A stretch of 45,363 nt of DNA from Hyphomicrobiales bacterium (GTDB lineage: Bacteria; Pseudomonadota; Alphaproteobacteria; Rhizobiales; Aestuariivirgaceae). The stretch is from the NCBI GenBank assembly GCA_026990765.1, contig JALXCV010000103.1, positions 1 through 45,363 of the forward strand. The letters run 5' to 3'. Positions 1 to 6,803 of this stretch are shown here, one piece after another (position 1 is the first letter of the stretch; each line of letters begins with the position of its first letter). Position numbers and translations under genes: made by a program. The notes beneath the pieces were generated by a model. It saw only the letters and a program-made list of their open reading frames with translations. It made no database searches and was not told where the DNA came from.

Positions 1-92
1 GTCTTGTTGGCACGTTTGACGACCTTGGCAACAGCAGCTTCAACGCCCTTTTTGGAACTGCCTGACAGTTCAATGGTTTTTGCTACAGACAT
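1..92 (-). CDS. Dodecin family flavin-binding protein (5' end only)
   Basis: Only the first 30 or so codons lie in the window; the rest is beyond base 1. The peptide opens MSVAKTIELSGSSKKGVEAA and continues with a lysine/alanine-rich helix, which matches the N-terminal beta strand and helix of dodecins (small dodecameric flavin-storage proteins of about 65-75 residues). The ATG at 92 is preceded by a GGGAGA ribosome binding site. Function is assigned from the N-terminus only, so the flavin-binding Trp and Gln cannot be checked. Confidence 0.7.
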   Translation of the reverse strand, partial: MSVAKTIELSGSSKKGVEAAVAKVVKRANK

Positions 93-180
93 GGGTTTCT
101 CCCTGTTATGTTAGTCAGGTCTTTATTCTACAGTCCAATTGTGACGAGGTACAGGCAGGCTGTGATAGAGGGTTAATTGT

Positions 181-1449
181 TCAGCGTCCAAATTGGGAAA
201 ATGGTATGAAATTCACCAGTTCACCTTCACTGACCGAGCTGATATTTTCATCCAGTTCAATCAGGCCTTCTGATTTGGTGAGCGAGGAGATCATCCCCGA
301 ACCGTCACGCCCGAATTTTTTAACTACGGGACCATTATCTGTCTGTTCAATCCAGCCGCGCTGGAATTCACGCCGCCCGGTCTTTTTCGATTTGATGGCA
401 AATCCGGCAGGCAAGGGAAACCGCTGTGGTGCCTTCCATTCAGCATCTGCAAGGATGGACAACATTGGCTCACCATATAGCAGGCAGGCCAGATAGGCCG
501 CCACCGGGTTGCCGGGAAGCCCGAAGAATACCGCCTTGCCGATCTGGCCGATTGCCAGTGGACGGCCCGGTTTCTGGGCAACTTTCCATGAATGCAATAT
601 GCCTTCTTCGCGCATCACCTTGACCACAAAATCAGCATCCCCGACACTGACCCCGCCAGAGGTGAGAATTACATCATGTGACTGGCCAAGTGCCGTCAGC
701 TTGTCGCGCACAACCGCTTCATCATCTGGTAGCACTCCCATATCATCAACCTGTAAATCAGGCCGGTTCAGCAGGCCGGTCAGCAGATGGAAATTGGCAT
801 CGTAAATCTGGCCGGGTTTTAGCGAAATGCCGGGGCGAATGACCTCATCACCGGTAGATACTACGGCAATTTTAAGTTTCTCCCGGCAGATGATCTCATC
901 CTTGCCGGTTGAAGCAATGGCGCCCAGATGGGCAGGCGTCAGGCGGGTGCGTTTCAGCACTACCGGATCACCGGTTTTAAGGTCTTCGCCCGCCTGTCTG
1001 ACATTTGCTCCCTGTTTGACACCGACCGGCAGGGTCAGCCTGTCGCCTGAAACAACGGCATCTTCCTGCATCAGTGAGCTGTCAGCCCCTTTGGGCATTG
1101 GCGCACCGGTGAATATTCGTGCCGCTTCACCCGGTTTCAATTCAGGCAATGTTTCATCACCGGCAAAGATTTCTGCCACTATTTTCAGATCACCACCCTT
1201 TGCCAGATCCTCGCTCCAGCTATAGGCATAGCCATCAACGGCTGAATTGGTGAATGCCGGTACATTTTGTGGTGAAACAATATCTTCTGCCAGCACCCGG
1301 CCCAAGGCTTTGTGCAATGGGACCTTTGTCTGGCCCGCAACCGGTGAGAGAATATCGAACAACAAGGCAATCACCTCATCGAATTTCATCAGCCCGGCAG
1401 ACTGGCCGCAACAATCATCTGTTAGCTTGTGAGGTGGTTTTTCAGTCAT
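181..1449 (-). CDS. moeA: Molybdopterin molybdenumtransferase MoeA
   Basis: MoeA inserts molybdate into adenylylated molybdopterin to form active molybdenum cofactor in the cytoplasm. The 422-residue length fits the family. Recognisable stretches are PAFTNSAVDGYA near residue 65 (MoeA N-terminal domain), STGDEV near 200, TSGGVSVGDADFV near 265 and FGLPGNPVAAY near 310 (MoCF-binding domain), followed by a C-terminal beta-barrel domain. Its ATG overlaps the stop of mobB (ATGA), so it is the last gene of a mobA-mobB-moeA operon. The nearby formate dehydrogenase is a likely client for the cofactor. Confidence 0.95.
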   Translation of the reverse strand: MTEKPPHKLTDDCCGQSAGLMKFDEVIALLFDILSPVAGQTKVPLHKALGRVLAEDIVSPQNVPAFTNSAVDGYAYSWSEDLAKGGDLKIVAEIFAGDETLPELKPGEAARIFTGAPMPKGADSSLMQEDAVVSGDRLTLPVGVKQGANVRQAGEDLKTGDPVVLKRTRLTPAHLGAIASTGKDEIICREKLKIAVVSTGDEVIRPGISLKPGQIYDANFHLLTGLLNRPDLQVDDMGVLPDDEAVVRDKLTALGQSHDVILTSGGVSVGDADFVVKVMREEGILHSWKVAQKPGRPLAIGQIGKAVFFGLPGNPVAAYLACLLYGEPMLSILADAEWKAPQRFPLPAGFAIKSKKTGRREFQRGWIEQTDNGPVVKKFGRDGSGMISSLTKSEGLIELDENISSVSEGELVNFIPFSQFGR

Positions 1450-1949
1450 GACAGTTCCAGTTTCTCGGCAATAAATTCAGCCAGTTCCAGTGCATCGTCG
1501 CGCATAAATACGGGAAGTTTCTCATCCTTTACCGGTTCGCTTGCAGCAACCGCGATGATGGTTCCATCATCATTGTCAAGGGCGCCTCTGCCACTGGCAA
1601 CATCGCGCACTTCAATTTTCGGCTGTGGTCCGGTTTTATAACCTTCAACGATTACCAGATCGCAAGGTTGCATTTTGGCGATGATCTCATCGAACTCTGG
1701 TTCGTCATGCTCACCATTTTCATGCACGATTGCCCAGCGCAACCGGTTAATAATGGCAATTTCTCTGGCACCCGCCTTGCGGTGACGATAGGAATCGCGG
1801 CCCTCATGATCAATTTCAAACGGATGATGGGTGTGTTTGACAGTTGACACCACCAGTCCGCGCGCCTTGAAAGCATGGACGAGTTTTTCAACAAGAGTAG
1901 TCTTGCCGGAATTCTTGTATCCGGTTACTCCGATCAGCTTTTGCTTCAC
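1446..1949 (-). CDS. mobB: Molybdopterin-guanine dinucleotide biosynthesis adaptor MobB
   Basis: MobB is a small GTP-binding protein that assists MobA in attaching GMP to molybdopterin. The N-terminus GVTGYKNSGKTTLVEKL carries the P-loop (residues about 7-17), and VSTVKHTHHPFEIDHEG and DLVIVEGYK are typical MobB segments. The 167-residue length is normal. Translation starts at a GTG that overlaps the TGA of mobA, and its own stop overlaps moeA, so the three genes are translationally coupled. Confidence 0.93.
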   Translation of the reverse strand: MKQKLIGVTGYKNSGKTTLVEKLVHAFKARGLVVSTVKHTHHPFEIDHEGRDSYRHRKAGAREIAIINRLRWAIVHENGEHDEPEFDEIIAKMQPCDLVIVEGYKTGPQPKIEVRDVASGRGALDNDDGTIIAVAASEPVKDEKLPVFMRDDALELAEFIAEKLELS

Positions 1950-2578
1950 GTTACAATATTCTCCAAAATTTCACTGGCAGTTTCAATATCAGCAAAGTGG
2001 TTGATATTGAAAAATGGATCGAAAGCGGTGTTATCAAACTTTACCACACTTAGTCCATAGCGGGCAGTCCACAGATCAACTTTTCTCATTTCTTCTACAA
2101 CCATCGCCCGGCGCAGATCATCGGCCAGATCAACCGGCCACAGGCCAAAAACCGGATGATGCCTGTCACCGGAAAATGCACATGCCATTTGCGCATTATC
2201 AGCAATTACTGCCCTGAGCATTTCAGTAACAAGATTATCTGGAAAAAACGGGGTATCAACGGCAACACTTGCTATCCAGCGGGCATATGGTTGATTATCT
2301 CTGGCCCATTCCATCGCAGCCAGCACCCCGGCAAGTGGTCCGGCAAAACCTGAAACCGTGTCAGGGACCACCGGATATTCAAACCGGGAAAACCGCTTCG
2401 TATCACCATTGGCATTTATAATCAGCTGTGAGACCTGTGGCTCAAGCCTTGCCAGTGAATATGCAAGCAATGGCTTGCCTTGCAGTTGTAAAAACGCCTT
2501 GTCGGCATTGTTCATCCTGCGGGCCAGCCCACCCGCCAGCACACAGCCAACAACATCATTTTGTATCTGGCTAGTCAT
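1946..2578 (-). CDS. mobA: Molybdenum cofactor guanylyltransferase MobA
   Basis: MobA transfers GMP from GTP to molybdenum cofactor, making the guanine dinucleotide form used by DMSO-reductase-family enzymes such as formate dehydrogenase. The nucleotide-binding signature CVLAGGLARRMNNADKAFL is near residue 12, and the metal-binding region VAVDTPFFP is near 105. About 210 residues, normal for the family. An in-frame TTG lies one codon upstream, but ATG at 2578 is preferred. That start overlaps the stop of a 25-codon reading frame (see 2571-2648). First full gene of the Moco operon. Confidence 0.93.
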   Translation of the reverse strand: MTSQIQNDVVGCVLAGGLARRMNNADKAFLQLQGKPLLAYSLARLEPQVSQLIINANGDTKRFSRFEYPVVPDTVSGFAGPLAGVLAAMEWARDNQPYARWIASVAVDTPFFPDNLVTEMLRAVIADNAQMACAFSGDRHHPVFGLWPVDLADDLRRAMVVEEMRKVDLWTARYGLSVVKFDNTAFDPFFNINHFADIETASEILENIVT

Positions 2579-2648
2579 CAATACACCATGAGTTTGGTTT
2601 TTTGCCTGTGTCCAGATTATTGACTTGAGCCATTTTAACTTTTGCCAT
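2571..2648 (-). CDS. Possible 25-residue leader peptide upstream of mobA
   Basis: A short reading frame begins with ATG at 2648 (a second ATG at 2633) and ends in PNSWCIDD at a TAG that overlaps the mobA ATG (ATGACTAG). The overlap would couple its translation to mobA, but no convincing ribosome binding site is visible and the peptide is not recognised. It may be chance. Confidence 0.2.
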   Translation of the reverse strand: MAKVKMAQVNNLDTGKKPNSWCIDD

Positions 2649-2700
2649 CCAGTTACCGAAAGGTGAATTCTATATCATCTTGTCAGGCGATCGTCATTAG

Positions 2701-3885
2701 CTAATGGCTGGCACTTTGTGAAGGAACGGGTTTTGGATGGTTGTTTGTCACCGGTTTGCCAATCAGGTCAGCAGCCAGATTGCGGGCCGGCAATTCAATC
2801 CAGCGATAGGTGAAATGCGCTATTGTCAGGCAAATGCCAATGGTGATGATTGCAAACACACTGCCGGTTAAAATATCAGGATTTAGAATTGGCTCACCTG
2901 AAATTGGTGAAGTGACTTTTCCCGGCTGCAAGCCAAGCCGCATCACCTGGGTCATGACCCATATAACTGCAAAATGCACCATGTAAATTGAATAGGAAAT
3001 CCGGCCAAGCCATCTAAGCGGCGCAGTTTCAAGCAGGCTTGACAGCGGATTATATGGCAGGGCCGTCAGGCTTAAAATCAGGGCGGCTGAAATAAACGGG
3101 AAAGCATAGTCCCACATTCCAGATGGTTTTGCGGCCAAAAATACAATGGTTGCCAGCATCACCAGAACCGGGATCATTGCAGCAGCACTTGATACCACTG
3201 TCTGCCTGATCCGCTGATAAACCAGATAAACCAGCGTTCCCAAAAAGAACCCGCCAACACAGCGGAAAAATCCCAGATCATAATTGACATCCAGACTGGT
3301 CTTGCCGGCAACATATAATCTGATAAATGCGTCAAACACCAAAAGTACGGCCAGGATAACATAGGTAGTGCGCGATCTGGTCAGGTAGATAATGGCTGCA
3401 AACAGCAGATAGGTGTAAAATTCAACCGAAATGCTCCAGCTTGGCACATTGAAGGTCAACTGATCATGCAGGCCCATGGAATGCAACAGGAATATACCTG
3501 AAAGGAAAGATTCAGGATTGTTTACAGAAAACAGGGGGGTGTTAGGAATGAGGCCAAACCGTTCCTGGGCAAAATATTTGGCTATTTCAATCCCGGCAAA
3601 CACAAACAGGAACACCAGATGCAACGGAAACAGCCGCCCCCAGCGCAACCACATGAATTTGCCAATATCAGCCGGACCATTCAATTTTTCATTGTAAATA
3701 TGAAAAATGACAAAGCCGGATAGTACAAAAAAGAAATCAACCATCAGGTAACCTGATTGCATGAAATGCAGGCTCATTGTCGGGTTCCACCAGGCAATAT
3801 GAAATATTGCAATCACCAAAGCCGCAACGCCGCGCATTGATTCAAGTGAGTAAAAAAACTGTTTGTTCTGCCTTGCCTCAAGCAT
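2701..3885 (-). CDS. Acyltransferase 3 family integral membrane protein (OafA/YrhL type)
   Basis: Predicted inner-membrane acyltransferase that O-acylates a surface polysaccharide or lipid head group; the acceptor is unknown. The family signature ESMRGVAALVIAIFHIAWW near the N-terminus contains the conserved catalytic-region Arg and His. FFFVLSGFVIFHIY and VPSWSISVEFYTYL follow, and about ten hydrophobic segments run to the C-terminus. ATG at 3885 is chosen because AGGAAA lies 8 bases upstream; an in-frame TTG at 4011 would add 42 polar residues without a ribosome binding site. Length is 394 residues. It stands alone between the Moco operon and the divergent yaaA. Confidence 0.85.
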   Translation of the reverse strand: MLEARQNKQFFYSLESMRGVAALVIAIFHIAWWNPTMSLHFMQSGYLMVDFFFVLSGFVIFHIYNEKLNGPADIGKFMWLRWGRLFPLHLVFLFVFAGIEIAKYFAQERFGLIPNTPLFSVNNPESFLSGIFLLHSMGLHDQLTFNVPSWSISVEFYTYLLFAAIIYLTRSRTTYVILAVLLVFDAFIRLYVAGKTSLDVNYDLGFFRCVGGFFLGTLVYLVYQRIRQTVVSSAAAMIPVLVMLATIVFLAAKPSGMWDYAFPFISAALILSLTALPYNPLSSLLETAPLRWLGRISYSIYMVHFAVIWVMTQVMRLGLQPGKVTSPISGEPILNPDILTGSVFAIITIGICLTIAHFTYRWIELPARNLAADLIGKPVTNNHPKPVPSQSASH

Positions 3886-4063
3886 ATTCTGTTTCCTGCC
3901 ATCCCGATTTTGGACAAATAACTTTTCTGGTTGTGTCAAATTGCAAGTTTCACGCCAAAGCTGTTTTCCAACTGGTGGCAGGTTGATGTTTGACAGTTGC
4001 TGCTGTGTCAATTAGGCCTTGAGTTGATAAAACTGATAATTCCAAACAGACAGGAAACTTGAA

Positions 4064-4837
4064 ATGCTTGCAGTGGTATCCCCGGCAAAGAAACTCAAAT
4101 TTGAACCAGCTGATGCCGATTTGCCGATGAGCACTCCGCAAATGATTGACCGGGCCAATCAGATGGCGGCAATCGCCAAAAAGCTTTCAATGGCTGAAAT
4201 CAAGAGGCTGATGAAATTGTCGGATAATCTGGCGGACCTTACTTACAGACGCTTTCAAAAGTTCAGTGATAATCCTGATCAAGGCGCGGTAAAACAGGCG
4301 GTTCTGGCTTTTTCCGGTGATACCTATATCGGGCTGGATGCCCCCGGTCTTTCCCGTGATGATCTGATCTGGTCACAGGATCATTTGCGCATCCTGTCAG
4401 GGCTTTACGGGGTTTTGCGCCCGCTTGATGCCATTCAGCCCTATAGGCTGGAAATGGGTCGCAAGCTGGCTAATCCTGCCGGAGAAGACCTGTATGATTA
4501 CTGGGGCAGATCAGTGTCACAAAAGCTGGATGAAGAGCTTGCCGGACACAAATCAGCCACCATAATCAATCTGGCTTCAAAGGAATATTTCAAGGTTATT
4601 GACCAGTCAGCTCTCAAGGCGGACATTATCGATATCATATTCAAGGAAGAACGTGACGGGGTTTTGAAAATCCTGTCACTATTTGCCAAACGCGCCCGTG
4701 GTGCCATGGCCCGTTACATGATCGAAAACCGGATTGAAGACCCGGAACAGCTCAAGGATTTCTCAGTTGACGGCTACCGGTTCCAGCCTGAATTGTCTGA
4801 TGGCAAGAGCTTTATGTTCACCAGGAAAAAACAATAA
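4064..4837 (+). CDS. yaaA: Peroxide stress protein YaaA (DUF328/UPF0246)
   Basis: Member of the YaaA family, which in E. coli limits intracellular free iron and DNA damage during peroxide stress. The start MLAVVSPAKKL, the segment VLAFSGDTYIGLDA near residue 90, LRILSGLYGVLRPLD near 110 and the ending FSVDGYRF...SFMFTRK all match the family, as does the length of 257 residues. AGGAAA lies 8 bases before the ATG. The next gene begins at the base after its stop codon, so the two are probably cotranscribed. Confidence 0.92.
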   Translation: MLAVVSPAKKLKFEPADADLPMSTPQMIDRANQMAAIAKKLSMAEIKRLMKLSDNLADLTYRRFQKFSDNPDQGAVKQAVLAFSGDTYIGLDAPGLSRDDLIWSQDHLRILSGLYGVLRPLDAIQPYRLEMGRKLANPAGEDLYDYWGRSVSQKLDEELAGHKSATIINLASKEYFKVIDQSALKADIIDIIFKEERDGVLKILSLFAKRARGAMARYMIENRIEDPEQLKDFSVDGYRFQPELSDGKSFMFTRKKQ

Positions 4838-5122
4838 TTGGCAAGCCGCCCCAACACCAGTCAAACCCTGCGCAATCTTGGGCCTGCCTCATGGAAAATG
4901 CTGGCTGATTGCGGTATCACAGATGTGCAAACCATAAGGCGTCTTGGTGCACCTGCTGCATATTTACGGGTAAAAACAGCTTCGGCCAATATATCGCTTA
5001 ATCTGCTCTATGCACTTGCCGGCGGACTTGAGGATCGTGACTGGCGGTCCTTGAGCGCTGATGAAAAAGCCAGGCTCAACCGGGAATTTGAAGATTTGCA
5101 GGAGATTGCAGATTTGGAATAA
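4838..5122 (+). CDS. TfoX C-terminal-domain protein
   Basis: A 94-residue protein whose segment LRNLGPASWKMLADCGITDV and the following RRLGAPAAYLRV, LNLLYALAGGLEDRDWRSL match the helix-hairpin-helix-like C-terminal domain of TfoX/Sxy. The N-terminal TfoX domain is absent, as in many stand-alone homologues, so a role in competence should not be assumed. It starts with TTG directly after the yaaA stop, with AGGAAA inside the end of yaaA about 10 bases upstream. Confidence 0.8.
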   Translation: MASRPNTSQTLRNLGPASWKMLADCGITDVQTIRRLGAPAAYLRVKTASANISLNLLYALAGGLEDRDWRSLSADEKARLNREFEDLQEIADLE

Positions 5123-5272
5123 TGTTCCGGTTTGAAAGCATTATTTTTATTTTTCATTCACTATCGGGATAATTTCTTTACAAAAAATACCGGTGAAAAC
5201 CGCATTTGCAACCAGCAATTAAAGTTTTCTGATTAGCGTGTACTGACTAAAAACCAGCAATGTGAGTTACTT

Positions 5273-6775
5273 ATGCGTTCTTCTATATTAAACCCTGTGA
5301 GTTGTGCCAGACGATTTGTGAAAAACAGCTCTGGCCATGTTGCGTTGATGTTTTCCATGTCAGCATTGGTTCTTGTCGGTCTGGCCGGTGGTGTAGTTGA
5401 TTACAGTTCATCAGTTACGGCGCAATCAAATTATCAGGCCGCAGCAGATTCAGCAGCACTTGCCGCCACGATTGCCTACCGCAATGAAAACTGGAGTACT
5501 GCCAGAAATGCAGGCATTAAAGCATTTAACAATAACATCAAGGTATTTGACCGCATTCATCTGACTGACCTGAAAATCAACAAGCTGGATGGTGATATAA
5601 AGGCGGTACGGGTTGTAGCCAAAGGCAAGAATAAAAATTATTTTCTTGGCCTTTTTGGTTTGCACGATATGAAATTTAATGTTGAATCCATAGCCAGATA
5701 TCCCGATTACCCGGTGGAAGTGTCACTGGCGCTGGATAATACATTCTCAATGAGCGTTGATAATAAAATAGGTGACCTGAAGAATGCGGCTCGCGGGTTC
5801 GTTGATACCTTGCTTGAAGCCTCTGATGATAATGTAAAAATCTCGATTGTACCTTTTTCACGCTATGTAAATGTTGGCGTGGATAAAATGGGCGAATCAT
5901 GGCTGGATGCCAAAGATCAGGTGGTGAATGTTCCTGAACACTGCACGACAAGCACACCCTTGATCTCCAAATCAGGTTGCACAACCACCACTACCTTTGT
6001 TCCGCCTCACTGGGTGCCGGAATCATGTACTGCAGCCCAGTATAATGATGGTGTTGAGACATCCCCTGCATCTTGCACTCCTGGGCATATGGTGCCAGGT
6101 TACAATTCAACCTCTGAATCATGCACCAATTATGAATATGGTCCACCTGTAGAGACCTGTACTCCGGCTCACTCCTATACAATCAGCTGGAATGGTTGTG
6201 TTGCCTCGCGCAATTATCCGCTTAATCTGAAAGATGAAAGCTTTAATGTTCAGGTGCCCGGACCAAACCAGCTTACTTGTCCTTCTGAAATAACACCATT
6301 GAGTGATGATGTATCCACTCTGCGCAGTGCTATTGATAATATGGTAACGGTTGGCGACACCTATATTCCCCAGGGTGTAGTCTGGGCTGCACGGACATTA
6401 TCGAAACAGGCACCCTATAGTGAAGCTATATCAGATGCCGAGCGTGCTTCCAAACGTGGCAAACGGTATCTGGTGTTGATGACGGATGGCATAAATACTG
6501 TCTCGCCGCATGTACCGACCACCCCGTTGCATGACCAGACAGATACCGCAAAATCTGACACATGGCTGACCGAGGCCTGCGCCAATGCAAAGAATGATGA
6601 TATAATCGTGTTCACGATTTCATTTGGCACCGGTGTTGATCCGGCAACCAAGTCACTATTGCAAAGCTGTGCAACCAACTCGTCATATTATTATGATGCA
6701 ACCAGCGGCGGTTCACTGCAATCAAGCTTTGACAGGATTGCAGGTAATATTCTGGCAGTGTTTTTGTCCAAATAA
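5273..6775 (+). CDS. TadE/TadG-like pilus-assembly protein with von Willebrand A domain
   Basis: 500 residues. The N-terminus SSGHVALMFSMSALVLVGLA followed by VDYSSSVTAQSNYQAAADSA is the Flp pilus-assembly TadG-like N-terminal region with one membrane anchor (about 22-45). A vWA domain follows: the MIDAS-like motif LDNTFSMS is near residue 156 and VLMTDGINT near 405. Between them, about residues 220-310, is an unusual cysteine-, histidine- and proline-rich insertion. The product is probably periplasmic or cell-surface exposed, possibly linked to tight-adherence pili, but no other tad gene is nearby. A 150-base gap separates it from the upstream gene, so it probably has its own promoter. Confidence 0.8.
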   Translation: MRSSILNPVSCARRFVKNSSGHVALMFSMSALVLVGLAGGVVDYSSSVTAQSNYQAAADSAALAATIAYRNENWSTARNAGIKAFNNNIKVFDRIHLTDLKINKLDGDIKAVRVVAKGKNKNYFLGLFGLHDMKFNVESIARYPDYPVEVSLALDNTFSMSVDNKIGDLKNAARGFVDTLLEASDDNVKISIVPFSRYVNVGVDKMGESWLDAKDQVVNVPEHCTTSTPLISKSGCTTTTTFVPPHWVPESCTAAQYNDGVETSPASCTPGHMVPGYNSTSESCTNYEYGPPVETCTPAHSYTISWNGCVASRNYPLNLKDESFNVQVPGPNQLTCPSEITPLSDDVSTLRSAIDNMVTVGDTYIPQGVVWAARTLSKQAPYSEAISDAERASKRGKRYLVLMTDGINTVSPHVPTTPLHDQTDTAKSDTWLTEACANAKNDDIIVFTISFGTGVDPATKSLLQSCATNSSYYYDATSGGSLQSSFDRIAGNILAVFLSK

Positions 6776-6780
6776 CAGGT

Positions 6781-6803
6781 CAAAGCGGTATCATACCGCT
6801 TTG
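6781..6803. terminator. Hairpin between convergent genes, likely bidirectional terminator
   Basis: CAAAGCGGTA, a 3-base loop TCA, then TACCGCTTTG: a perfect 10-bp stem. It lies between the stop of the vWA gene and fdhA; the loop is the fdhA stop codon itself. Neither side has a strong T-run, so efficiency is uncertain. Confidence 0.5.

Noticed and set aside
80-496. Plus-strand frame across the moeA 3' end
   Set aside because: It lies antisense to moeA, has no ribosome binding site and its peptide looks random.
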